From DASUFH01 sp036274645 (GTDB lineage Bacteria > Acidobacteriota > Terriglobia > 20CM-2-55-15), in NCBI GenBank assembly GCA_036274645.1, contig DASUFH010000486.1, positions 1 through 14,100 of the forward strand: a stretch of DNA of 14,100 nt, given 5' to 3'. Position numbers and translations under genes: made by a program. A model generated the notes under the pieces. That model was given only the letters and a program-made list of their open reading frames with translations, did not search any database and had not been told where the DNA came from. Positions 7,801 to 14,100 of the stretch are shown in pieces; position 1 is the first letter of the stretch, and every line of letters begins with the position of its first letter.

Positions 7801-9270
7801 TTCTCCTGGCGCGCCGACCATTCCCATCGCGCGCCAATCGATTTGAGCGCCATTTCCGGCCGAAGGACTCGCGCCGTCAGCAATACTGAAAGCATATTCC
7901 ACCCGGCTTGTGCCCAGATTGACCTGACTCACCTGCGGCACGGACTTCAATCCGGCAAACAGGCGTTCGCCGTCCTCCGACACCGCCAGCACGGCCGGCT
8001 CGCTTCCCACGAACAGCGGCGCGCCCGGCGTTCCGGTGGAAGGATTCAGGGGAACGATGGAATTGCCGTAGGTTCCCGTGCTTCCCGCAACCGCCGCATA
8101 AAGCGTCCCTTTCTGCGGACTGTAGACCATGGCATTGTTCTTCAGTGGAATCCGGATAACGCCGGTGGTGTCGATTATGGGCTGGGGCAACCGGGTTGCG
8201 GATACTTCGGTCAAGGCGCCCGGCCGGGTCAGGACGAGAGAACGTCCGGCAACGGCAATGCCGCCGTTCCATGCGACGGCCGTGAAATCGTTGCTGTACA
8301 TTTTCAAAGGGAGACTGGCCGTTGGTCTGAAAGTCTCTGTGGAGTATCGCGTGAGAACCAGCGACGACGACTCCGCCGTAACCATGTAGACGACGCCGGA
8401 CGGGTCGACTATCGGCGTCGCCGAAGGCGTCAGAGTACCGGAGCCAAGCGCCAGCCTGCCGGTGAGGACGCCCTTGTCCAGATCGAACACATCGCCCACG
8501 GAGTTCACGACAAAGCGTCCGCCAATGCCGATACTTTCGCGTTTACCGTCTTGAAAGGCGCGAGCAGCGCGGGTAACGCGAATTCCCGACGCGTTAACGT
8601 CCAGCGCGAACACCTGGTAATCCCCAAAGGCAATCAGCTGGCGATCGGAAGACCGGACGTAAAACCGGCTAATGGCTTTTCCGGTGATTGTCTCGCGTCG
8701 CGGAACGTCTCCGTCGTATACGGTGACCGATTTCGACGTTGCGACGACAATCGATTCACGCCGGCCCGGCAGGACGCTGATTGCCCGGGTCACCGGCCTG
8801 TCGGTTCCTGGATCCAGCCCGATTTCGAGGTCCCGGACACGATCCAACATCCGATAGCGGAGCACGGCCTGACGCCTGTCCAGCCCGACGTACAGGTATA
8901 CGCCATCGTCAGAGATCGCCAGTTTCGCTGGCCGTTCTTCGAGCGGAATGGTCTGTTCCGCAATCCCGGTCTCCGGATTGATCACGACGACGAAGTATCG
9001 CGAATCATCGCTGGATGCGGTTGTAGCCACGAGCCGCTGGCGTGAAGCGTCCCAGATCATCGCCGAAACAGGAATAGCTGCCGTGATCATGCCAGCCGGA
9101 CTCGGAGCAACCCCGGACGCCGACGTCGACTGACGTCCCGCTGCGCCCGCCTGGAGCGCCGCTCCAAGCAAAACCGCCGTGCCCAACATTCGAAGTCTTT
9201 TCAATCCACCCTCCGGGCGCGCTCTGAAGCCCGGGAATGTTTTTAACATACAGGGAGCCCCCGGTGTCAT
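4798..9270 (-). CDS. Very large exported protein with four propeller-like modules
   Basis: A 1490-aa protein from ATG 9270. That start is chosen for GGA 6 nt upstream, the TAATG overlap with a short upstream ORF, and a signal-peptide-like N-terminus (KRLR then MLGTAVLLGAALQAGAAG). ATG at 9249 (1483 aa) is the alternative. The same frame stays open to 9429, but that extension lacks signal-peptide character and runs into the divergent promoter region. A recurring pattern, in which a chain segment LYA.V is followed by NPxTG, GSEPxxLAISxDGxxLY and DLxTGR, begins near residues 70, 380, 753 and 1207, suggesting four related YVTN/quinoprotein-like propeller modules. A proline-rich, low-complexity linker (about residues 1075-1197) separates modules three and four. 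No catalytic motif, anchor or C-terminal sorting signal was recognised. Function unknown; binding or scaffolding outside the cytoplasm is an inference. Confidence 0.85.
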   Translation of the reverse strand: MTPGAPCMLKTFPGFRARPEGGLKRLRMLGTAVLLGAALQAGAAGRQSTSASGVAPSPAGMITAAIPVSAMIWDASRQRLVATTASSDDSRYFVVVINPETGIAEQTIPLEERPAKLAISDDGVYLYVGLDRRQAVLRYRMLDRVRDLEIGLDPGTDRPVTRAISVLPGRRESIVVATSKSVTVYDGDVPRRETITGKAISRFYVRSSDRQLIAFGDYQVFALDVNASGIRVTRAARAFQDGKRESIGIGGRFVVNSVGDVFDLDKGVLTGRLALGSGTLTPSATPIVDPSGVVYMVTAESSSLVLTRYSTETFRPTASLPLKMYSNDFTAVAWNGGIAVAGRSLVLTRPGALTEVSATRLPQPIIDTTGVIRIPLKNNAMVYSPQKGTLYAAVAGSTGTYGNSIVPLNPSTGTPGAPLFVGSEPAVLAVSEDGERLFAGLKSVPQVSQVNLGTSRVEYAFSIADGASPSAGNGAQIDWRAMGMVGAPGEPQAVVVLRGDSRVGHDERAVTVYDRGAPRPNMVSSSRLPVVALPATSSPARFTSPVSRISRGDVPNTVLASVSTGPAYRLRIDRSGARIESQLPRVEFGSSTPSSEFNAAFFNSRLADRAGFPNANQLGESAPAAPAIDQGRLFASDGRVWTADRNRLLGSLYVGGFPLPDAGSDRVFYVQGALVVGFDVKTLRLVSIGDTGLRSPNGRRLTVLDAIWMEGKTIAVRTEDEIALFPLAAMKPLPAPSETGEEVIPGVRRMRLSVNDLVVDSDGSLLATASGHMGALGNSVLRINPRTGQVESVIDIGSEPRRLVIARDGVAYTWLSGEALIAQIDLKTGRRVKTFSPAAMAAPITRQASPTGAEPLQYRILDMAADRRTGVLAVHYRRSANNIETALFDDGKQRSATIEGGIEGDRLAFDESGGILYQYEAGHVKRLLVTSDGLKLLSNSSIPASPGTPAAQDSRKLLYFLNRDMITAIDPENSRAAGRFIMSGSSSSAVSGDAGQPILPDPETGRLFAVLGRNVAMFDLKTYDFLGALLLPPYNNGNASDIAVAPGSLVKWDADGLAFRTKLGEVYTVRISSIPLGGPTVTPPVLGSSSIFNPSAPPRPQFVRPQPNLPEPNPQALLPTARTRVRPALEESSPSLQPNSTPPVFSLGRGPEPPDGNPAAQPDSPAPAFDPNPSLTRPPVESPAATAPQPKTSAASSGVRVVDLEASGLVFDRKRGLLYASVPQREGARGDTIATIDPAMAAVVGSVFGGAAKRTRISEDSRFLYVLTPTGLQRLDLALGFVVHIGDAGTLGFAPMPGTPRSVAVSTAKNITIYDDATARKRKVSLDRMCDGLAFGSSSGRLYCHGTDTNRGALTRLTVNGDGVSLVDTSASDLLGSATDMWFYNGLLYANTGHIVDAEKMIEKPRLPINGPGQMAVDDKYIYWLSWSPSANEPTGSISLRIFERQTLELALKREIRIGPYVNGSGALTPCGSGCVAFQNGREIYLVDVP

Positions 9271-9347
9271 TACCTTTCCATGGTCCCGGTCCGATCCACC
9301 GGTTCGGCGCGCCAACACCTTCGGCGCAGTCCGCCATCGTTCACCAT
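9270..9347 (-). CDS. Short upstream ORF (25 aa) translationally coupled to the large propeller gene
   Basis: On the minus strand an ATG at 9347 is preceded by GGGGAGGAGT (9351-9360 on the plus strand), the best Shine-Dalgarno match on this strand of the window, at proper spacing. It opens a 25-codon frame beginning MVNDGGLRRRCWRAEP and ending at TAA 9270-9272, which overlaps the ATG of the large gene as TAATG. The peptide is hydrophilic and Arg-rich, with no signal or membrane segment, and is not recognised. The frame has no stop further upstream for a long way, but that is the antisense shadow of the neighbouring gene. It may be a leader peptide that delivers ribosomes to the weakly initiated downstream gene, or an unrelated small protein. 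Alternatively the Shine-Dalgarno could be fortuitous. Confidence 0.45.
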   Translation of the reverse strand: MVNDGGLRRRCWRAEPVDRTGTMER

Positions 9348-9446
9348 GGGACTCCTCCCCTCGACAAAATGCAGGTTTATCCCGGAGCGCGTCCCGCCTC
9401 CGCGTGATATTGTGTCTTGCTGAAAACAACGATGAAGGAGTCTGTC
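9348..9446. promoter_or_regulatory. Divergent promoter region between propeller pair and sugar operon
   Basis: About 100 bp separate the minus-strand short ORF from the plus-strand binding-protein start, so promoters for both transcripts should lie here or just inside. On the plus strand AAGGAG at 9435-9440 sits 6 nt before ATG 9447. On the minus strand GGGGAGGAGT occupies 9351-9360. A TGATATTGTG stretch near 9404-9413 is the most AT-rich part and could hold a -10-like element, but no convincing -35/-10 pair or operator palindrome was found. The shared region would allow the two operons to be co-regulated; this is an inference from geometry only. Confidence 0.5.
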
Positions 9447-10715
9447 ATGCGTTCCATCACGCTTGCCCTCTTGCTGGCTGTGTTGAGCGGCTGCGGCGGG
9501 GCGAACCAACCCGAAGGACGATCCGTCGCGCTCTGGCACATTCAGACCGTCGGCGAGGGACCGGAGATCATTCAGCAATCGGTGGACCGCTTCAAGATGG
9601 ACAACCCCGGTGTGAACGTCGAGGTGGTCCCGATCAACAACGACGCCTACAAGACCAAGATCAAGGTCGCCGTCGGCGCCGGCAACGCGCCGTGCGTCTT
9701 CCCCACCTGGGGCGGCGGGCCGCTGCGCGAATACGTCAAGGCCGGGCAGGTCCTGGACCTGACGCCGTACATGTCCGCCAACAACTACAAAGATCGCTTC
9801 CTCGACGCCGCCATGCCCGGCGTGACATTCGATGGCAAAGTCTGGGGCGTCCCGGTGGAAAACGTCAGTCTCGCCGTCGTCTTCTATAACAAGGCGCTCT
9901 TCGCCAAACACCACCTGACGCCTCCCCGGACCTACGACGAATTGTTGAAGCTTGTCCACGCGCTGAAAGACAAAGGTATCGCGCCATTCGCCCTGGCCAA
10001 CAAACCCAAGTGGCCGGGATCGATGTTCTTCATGTACCTCGTCGACCGCCTCGACGGGCCGGACACGTTCGCAAAAGCCGCGGCGCGCGAAGGCGCGACG
10101 TTTGAAGCTCCGGTGTTCATCGAGGCCGGCAAGCGGGTACAGGATCTCGTCAAGGCCGGCGCGTTTCAGGATGGGTTCAACGGCCTCGACTACGACAGCG
10201 GCGGCATGCGCGCGCTCCTCTACTCCGAGAAGGCGGCCATGGAACTGATGGGCACGTGGGAGATCGGCACGATCAAAAGCGAGAATCCGGACTTCTACGA
10301 AAACAAACTCGGTTTCTTCCCCTTCCCTGCCCTGCCCGACGGCAAGGGCGACCCGAACGACATCGTCGGCACGGTCGGCAATAACTTCTATTCGGTCGCA
10401 GCCACCTGCAAGGATCCCGATGACGCGTTCAAGCTGATCCAGTATCTGATCGACGACACCGCCGTCGTCGCGCGCGGTAAGTCGGGCCGCATCCCGCCCA
10501 TCAAAGGCTTCCAGACCGGCGATCCCGTCCTGCAGGCGGTAATGACGCTGGTCGAAAAAGCGCCGAACGTCCAGCTCTGGTACGACCAGTACCTGCCGCC
10601 ATCCGTCGCCGAAGCGCACAAGGACACCAGCCAGTCGCTGTTCTCGCTTTCGATGACGCCGGAAGAGGCCGCGAGACAGTTCGAACAGGCGGCAAAAGAT
10701 TTCTACAAACAGTAA
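9447..10715 (+). CDS. Sugar ABC transporter substrate-binding lipoprotein (family 1 SBP)
   Basis: Extracytoplasmic binding protein that delivers an oligosaccharide to the two permeases that follow. The start at 9447 is chosen over 9417 because AAGGAG lies 6 nt upstream and because it gives a compact lipoprotein signal, MRSITLALLLAVLSGC, with lipobox LSGC and lipidated Cys16. The mature protein has the family 1 SBP pattern: an early beta strand SVALWHIQT, a DNPGVNVEVVPI segment, a Y-x-x-K-x-K helix, then TWGGGPLREYVKAGQVLDLTPYM. A C-terminal lobe contains MELMGTWEIG and the later LWYDQYLPP. At 422 aa it has normal length. Position 83 is Cys (GNAPCVFPTWGG) where Asp is common; probably not important. 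The ligand cannot be read from sequence. The GH5-type enzyme in the operon suggests a beta-linked gluco- or mannooligosaccharide. The stop overlaps the next ATG (TAATG). Confidence 0.94.
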   Translation: MRSITLALLLAVLSGCGGANQPEGRSVALWHIQTVGEGPEIIQQSVDRFKMDNPGVNVEVVPINNDAYKTKIKVAVGAGNAPCVFPTWGGGPLREYVKAGQVLDLTPYMSANNYKDRFLDAAMPGVTFDGKVWGVPVENVSLAVVFYNKALFAKHHLTPPRTYDELLKLVHALKDKGIAPFALANKPKWPGSMFFMYLVDRLDGPDTFAKAAAREGATFEAPVFIEAGKRVQDLVKAGAFQDGFNGLDYDSGGMRALLYSEKAAMELMGTWEIGTIKSENPDFYENKLGFFPFPALPDGKGDPNDIVGTVGNNFYSVAATCKDPDDAFKLIQYLIDDTAVVARGKSGRIPPIKGFQTGDPVLQAVMTLVEKAPNVQLWYDQYLPPSVAEAHKDTSQSLFSLSMTPEEAARQFEQAAKDFYKQ

Positions 10716-11686
10716 TGAGGGCAAGCGGAGCGGCTGAGGGGGGCGCGGCAGGCGTGGCGCGCCGTCCCGATCGGATGGAACCTCAGAACACCGCGCGAAC
10801 TCCCCGCCACGCGCACAATCGCGCCGCTGCGCTCTTCCTGCTGCCGGCGTTCGCGTTCCTGGGGATCTTTATCGTCTGGCCGATCCTGATGTCGATCCGC
10901 CTGAGCTTCTTCGACTGGAACGGCATCAGCCCGACGCAGACCTTTGTCGGCCTCGACAACTGGCGGAGCCTCGCGTCAGACCGGATCTTCTGGAAGGCGC
11001 TCGGCAACAACTTCATCGTAGTTATCGCGTCGATCGCCATCCAGATGCCGGTCGCGATGGCGCTGGCAGTGCTTCTCCATCGCGGGGGACGAAAGTTCAA
11101 GGCGTTCAAAGTCGTCTATTTTTTCCCGATGCTGATGTCCACCGTCGCGATCGGAACGCTGTTCAAGGCGGTTTACAACGTGCAGTTCGGAGCGATCAAT
11201 CCGCTCCTGGAAGCGCTCGGACTGGGCAGTCTTGCCCACGACTGGCTCGGCGACTCCCGCATCGCGCTGTTGTCCGTGATTGCGGTGATCTGCTGGCAGT
11301 TCATCCCCTTTTACATGATTCTCTTTCTGGCCCGACTCACCGGCATCCCCAACGAGCTGCGTGAAGCGGCCGCCATCGACGGCGCCACGGGCGCGCAGTT
11401 GTTCTGGCGCGTCGAGTTTCCAATGATGCGCGGCATCATCCTCACCGCCATGACGCTGTCCCTGATCGGTTCGCTCAAATACTTCGATCTGATCTGGGTG
11501 ATGACGGAAGGCGGCCCGTCGCGAGCCACGGAACTGATGGCCACCTATATGTACAAGGAAGCGTTTTCATCGTTCCGGGTCGGTTACGGCAGCGCCATTG
11601 CGACCGCGATGTTCGTCGTGGTGATGATCATGGCGCTCACCACCATGGCGGCCGGACGAAGTCGCGCGCGGACGGTGGAGGGCTGA
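10715..11686 (+). CDS. Sugar ABC transporter permease, MalF/UgpA type
   Basis: Inner-membrane subunit, 323 aa, forming the translocation channel with the next gene product. Six membrane segments can be seen, at about residues 38-63, 99-122, 133-153, 183-206, 240-262 and 292-314. The cytoplasmic EAA loop that docks on the ATPase is at 217 (EAAAIDGATGAQLFWRVEFP). The usual MalF-type EGGP turn follows (265-268). The ATG at 10715 overlaps the binding-protein stop as TAATG, favouring coupling. A second ATG at 10775 would remove 20 low-complexity Gly/Ala/Arg residues and may be the true start. No ATPase gene is in this operon; the one at 1446-2546 is the likely partner. Confidence 0.94.
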   Translation: MRASGAAEGGAAGVARRPDRMEPQNTARTPRHAHNRAAALFLLPAFAFLGIFIVWPILMSIRLSFFDWNGISPTQTFVGLDNWRSLASDRIFWKALGNNFIVVIASIAIQMPVAMALAVLLHRGGRKFKAFKVVYFFPMLMSTVAIGTLFKAVYNVQFGAINPLLEALGLGSLAHDWLGDSRIALLSVIAVICWQFIPFYMILFLARLTGIPNELREAAAIDGATGAQLFWRVEFPMMRGIILTAMTLSLIGSLKYFDLIWVMTEGGPSRATELMATYMYKEAFSSFRVGYGSAIATAMFVVVMIMALTTMAAGRSRARTVEG

Positions 11687-11690
11687 CCCG

Positions 11691-12515
11691 ATGCGAAAAG
11701 GACTCCACAGCGGACTCGGCCTGGTATTTGCGCTTGCCTGGCTGGCGGTGTCGGGACTGCCGTTCTATTTCATGATCCAGTCGGGCTTCAAGAAGCAGTT
11801 CGACCTGCTCTCCGCGCCGTTCTGGACTCTGCCCAAACAATGGGCCATCGAAAACTACCAGACCGTACTGGGCGGCGCATTCCTGCATTCGCTTCTCAAC
11901 AGCGTCATCGTCGTATCGGTCTCGGTCCTGTTGATATTGGCAGCCGCGTCCATGGCGGCGTTTGCGTTCGCGCGCGTCCATTTCCGCTTCAACCGCGCGC
12001 TCTTTGCGATCGTGATCGCCGGCCTCGTCATTCCGGTTCATGTCACGCTGATTCCAGTCTACCTGCTCACGACCCGCATGGGTCTTTACGACACGCTCTG
12101 GGCGCTGATCGGACCCTATGTCGCCTTCAATCTCCCGATATCGGTCTTTATCCTGACCGAATTCATGCGGGACATCCCCCGGGAGCTCGAAGAAGCCGCC
12201 CGGCTCGACGGCGCCGGCGCGTTCAGCATTTTCTGGCGGATCGCGCTGCCGCTCTCGAAACCGGGTCTGGCGACGGTCGCCATCTATAACGCCGTGGCGC
12301 TCTGGAATGAATTCGTCTTCGCCTATGTGCTCACGTCGAGCCCGGCGAATCGCACGCTGCCGCTGGCGATCTGGGATTATCAGGGGCAATACGCCGCCAA
12401 CATTCCTCTCATCATGGCGGTCCTGTCGCTTTCCGTACTTCCGCTAATTCTGATCTACATCGTCGCCCAGGAACGCGTGACCGGGGGCATGATGGCTGGA
12501 GCAATCAAAGGATGA
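11691..12515 (+). CDS. Sugar ABC transporter permease, MalG/UgpE type
   Basis: Second inner-membrane channel subunit, 274 aa. Membrane segments lie near residues 8-30, 68-94, 103-127, 137-157, 193-214 and 240-259. The EAA loop is EAARLDGAGAFSIFWRIALP from residue 168, and the typical MalG-type WNEFVFA follows at 205-211. The C-terminus QERVTGGMMAGAIKG is characteristic of this subfamily. GGAGGG at 11677-11682 lies 8 nt before ATG 11691, a good ribosome binding site, and only 4 nt separate it from the previous stop. The stop overlaps the glycosidase start as ATGA. Confidence 0.95.
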   Translation: MRKGLHSGLGLVFALAWLAVSGLPFYFMIQSGFKKQFDLLSAPFWTLPKQWAIENYQTVLGGAFLHSLLNSVIVVSVSVLLILAAASMAAFAFARVHFRFNRALFAIVIAGLVIPVHVTLIPVYLLTTRMGLYDTLWALIGPYVAFNLPISVFILTEFMRDIPRELEEAARLDGAGAFSIFWRIALPLSKPGLATVAIYNAVALWNEFVFAYVLTSSPANRTLPLAIWDYQGQYAANIPLIMAVLSLSVLPLILIYIVAQERVTGGMMAGAIKG

Positions 12516-13891
12516 ACACGGCATTGCTGAGTATTCGAGGCTCCGGCCTCGTGAATCAAAAGGGCGAATCCGTCACGCTGAAAGGCTTTGGTCTCGGCGG
12601 CTGGATGAACATGGAAAACTTCATCACCGGATACCCGGGGAATGAAGAGGCGCAGCGCGAAGCCATTCTGGCGGCAATCGGTCCCGAGCGGTATGCCCGC
12701 TTCTTCGATCGTTTCCTCGAGGAATTCTTCGGGCCGGGTGACGCGGCGTTCATTCAATCGCTCGGACTGAACCTGGTCCGGCTGCCCGTGAACTACCGTC
12801 ACTTCGAAGACGACATGGCGCCGTTCGAGCTGAAGGAAGAAGGATTCAAACATCTCGACCGCGTCATCGATCTCTGCGCCCGGCATGGCATCTACACGAT
12901 CATCGACCTGCACGCGCTGCCGGGCTACCAGAACCAGCACTGGCATTCGGACAATCCGACGCACGTCGCCCTGTTCTGGCGGCACAAACAGTTTCAGGAC
13001 CGTGTGGTCTGGCTGTGGGAAGCGTTTGCCCGCCGGTACCGGTCGAACCCGTGGGTGGCCGGCTACAACCTGATCAACGAACCGGCGGACCCGACCGCCC
13101 AGGCGCTCATGCCGGTCTACCGTCGCCTGGTCGACGCGATCCGCGCGATCGATCCGGACCACATTCTCTTTCTCGAAGGCAACCGGTATTCGCTGGACTT
13201 CCACATGTTCGGCGAACCCTGGCCCGGCGTTGTCTACACGACGCACGATTATGCGTTGCCGGGCTTCGTCGACGGCGGTCCCTATCCCGGCGTCTCCCGC
13301 GGCCAGCACGTCGACCGCGACGCGCTCGAACGCGTGTTTCTCGAACGCACGCGGTACATGCGTGAGACCGGAACGCCAATCTGGGTGGGCGAGTTCGGCC
13401 CTGTCTATACCGGCGATCCCGCGCGCGATGCCATGCGCCGCCGTCTGCTGGAAGACCAGCTGGAAATCTACCGCCGCCACAACGCCAGCTGGGCCATCTG
13501 GACCTACAAGGACATCGGCCTGCAGGGTGTGACCTATGCCGCGCCCGGTTCTCGATGGCTGTCGCGCATTCGTCCGATCGTCGAAAAGAAGGCCCGCCTC
13601 GGTGTGGACGCCTGGGGAAGCGTGGACGCGGGAATACGCGACATCATGGATCCGATCGAGCGGACCTTCGCCGACGAGTTCCCCCAATACCATCCGTTCC
13701 CGTTCGGGGCGCAGCGCCACATCAACCAGCTTGTCCGGCACATGCTGCTGACCGAACCTCTCGTCGACGAGTTCGCGGCCTTATTCAAGCACGCGACCGA
13801 ACGGGAGATCGATGACCTGATGGCTTCGTTTCGTTTTGAAAACTGTGTCCAGCGTCAGGAACTGGCGAAGACTCTGTCGCAATACAAGTGA
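12512..13891 (+). CDS. Cytoplasmic GH5-type (cellulase family) glycosidase
   Basis: A 459-aa retaining glycoside hydrolase, clan GH-A fold. Conserved points: N-terminal LKGFGLGGW (23-31), Arg90 in LVRLPVNY, His134 in IIDLHALPG, acid/base Glu190 in YNLINEP, His245 and Tyr247 in TTHDY, nucleophile Glu294 in IWVGEFGP, and the barrel-closing Trp330 in WAIWTYKD. All catalytic positions of the family are present, so it should be active. There is no signal peptide, so it acts on sugars already imported by the preceding transporter; the ATGA overlap with the permease stop supports this. Residues from about 335 to 459 form a charged, probably helical C-terminal extension after the barrel. Substrate is not determined; a beta-glucan, cello- or manno-oligosaccharide is plausible. 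GH5 subfamily not assigned. Confidence 0.9.
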   Translation: MNTALLSIRGSGLVNQKGESVTLKGFGLGGWMNMENFITGYPGNEEAQREAILAAIGPERYARFFDRFLEEFFGPGDAAFIQSLGLNLVRLPVNYRHFEDDMAPFELKEEGFKHLDRVIDLCARHGIYTIIDLHALPGYQNQHWHSDNPTHVALFWRHKQFQDRVVWLWEAFARRYRSNPWVAGYNLINEPADPTAQALMPVYRRLVDAIRAIDPDHILFLEGNRYSLDFHMFGEPWPGVVYTTHDYALPGFVDGGPYPGVSRGQHVDRDALERVFLERTRYMRETGTPIWVGEFGPVYTGDPARDAMRRRLLEDQLEIYRRHNASWAIWTYKDIGLQGVTYAAPGSRWLSRIRPIVEKKARLGVDAWGSVDAGIRDIMDPIERTFADEFPQYHPFPFGAQRHINQLVRHMLLTEPLVDEFAALFKHATEREIDDLMASFRFENCVQRQELAKTLSQYK

Positions 13892-13898
13892 GGTGTCT

Positions 13899-13972
13899 TC
13901 CCCGTCTGGACAATGCAGCTTTGCACAACGGAAACATTTTGAGCCTGATCTGCTTGTAGGGGCGGTCTATGA
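13899..13972 (+). repeat. Interrupted, half-length copy of the 2571-2625 hairpin element
   Basis: TCCCCGTCTG (13899-13908) and CTTGTAGGGGCGGTCTATGA (13953-13972) match the reverse complement of the complete element at 2571-2625 in order. Two differences are seen. A 44-bp stretch (13909-13952) separates the two blocks and is bounded by TCTG on each side (13905-13908 and 13949-13952). The element stops after GGTCTATGA, losing the whole second arm, so it can no longer form the hairpin. A 2-nt deletion (CTT instead of CTTTT) is also present. It lies just downstream of the glycosidase stop. No intrinsic terminator was found here. Confidence 0.7.
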
Positions 13973-13980
13973 AGCCGTGA

Positions 13981-14100
13981 ATGAATTGGGAAATTGAATC
14001 GCCGAACAAGACCCAGCCTTGGGCAGATACGAGGCGGATGGATGATTCAGTCCGATCGGACCGAACGGCAAGGAAAGCGTGGAATCGGTTGTGGCGGCAA
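13981..14100 (+). CDS. Possible start of an unidentified gene, cut by the window edge
   Basis: An ATG at 13981 directly follows an in-frame TGA (13978-13980) and opens 40 codons that run off the window. The peptide begins MNWEIESPNKTQPWADTRRM and is hydrophilic and charged. No domain can be recognised and there is no clear Shine-Dalgarno. It begins immediately after the truncated repeat, so the start region may have been created by that rearrangement. It could equally be non-coding; the reverse strand also has a short open frame here. The 12-bp perfect palindrome GTCCGATCGGAC lies at 14050-14061 inside it. Confidence 0.22.
   Translation, partial: MNWEIESPNKTQPWADTRRMDDSVRSDRTARKAWNRLWRQ

Noticed and set aside
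7756..9045. 429-codon plus-strand frame inside the large propeller gene
   Set aside because: Opposite a frame with signal peptide and internal repeats; it shows no domain and is rich in Arg/Gly as expected for a shadow frame.
9271..9429. N-terminal extension of the large propeller protein to ATG 9429
   Set aside because: It would overlap the divergent SBP start, adds 53 Arg-rich residues before the signal peptide and lacks the coupling geometry found at 9270.
9270..10724. 484-codon open frame on the minus strand opposite the substrate-binding protein gene
   Set aside because: It is antisense to a clear SBP gene and arises from GC-rich codon bias; the protein has no recognisable domain. Only its last 25 codons, which have their own ribosome binding site, were kept as a separate candidate.
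12455..13741. 428-codon open frame on the minus strand opposite the GH5 gene
   Set aside because: Antisense shadow of a gene with intact catalytic motifs; composition is typical of reverse-frame GC-rich sequence.
13785..14009. Minus-strand ORF of 74 codons at the right end
   Set aside because: It overlaps the 3' end of the GH5 gene and the repeat remnant, has no ATG start and shows no domain.
14050..14061. 12-bp palindrome GTCCGATCGGAC as an operator
   Set aside because: Short, single copy and not placed at a recognisable promoter; expected by chance in GC-rich DNA.

Overview
The window is GC-rich bacterial DNA, densely coded, with short intergenic gaps and many stop/start overlaps. The secreted NHL-repeat protein, whose repeats carry a DGGPA...GNLFIAD-type signature, and the very large secreted beta-propeller protein look like those abundant in Acidobacteriota. 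That placement is an inference from protein style. No rRNA or other phylogenetic marker is present.

Layout. (1) Positions 1-213 hold an alternating 34/38-bp tandem repeat built from the first 24 bases of proA, so that five extra ATG codons precede the real one. (2) Plus strand: proA (214-1440, proline biosynthesis), then 5 nt later a MalK/UgpC-type sugar ABC ATPase with a GTG start (1446-2546). (3) A convergent gap (2547-2690) contains a large imperfect hairpin. (4) Minus strand, reading leftward from about 9350: a 25-codon ORF with a strong Shine-Dalgarno, coupled by TAATG to a 1490-aa exported protein made of four related propeller-like modules, which in turn overlaps a 705-aa exported NHL-repeat protein. 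(5) Plus strand, diverging from the same promoter region: lipoprotein sugar-binding protein, two MalF/MalG-type permeases and a cytoplasmic GH5-type glycosidase, all overlapping or nearly so. (6) The last 200 bases hold a broken copy of the same hairpin element and possibly the start of another gene.

How it fits together. The right-hand operon is a recognisable oligosaccharide uptake-and-cleavage unit: SBP captures, two permeases transport, GH5 hydrolyses inside the cell. It lacks its own ATPase. The orphan ATPase behind proA, on the other side of the minus-strand pair, is the obvious candidate to energise it. The two exported propeller proteins have no recognised enzymatic residues and their role is unknown. 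They share only a promoter region with the sugar operon. No transcriptional regulator, tRNA, rRNA, CRISPR array or transposase was found.
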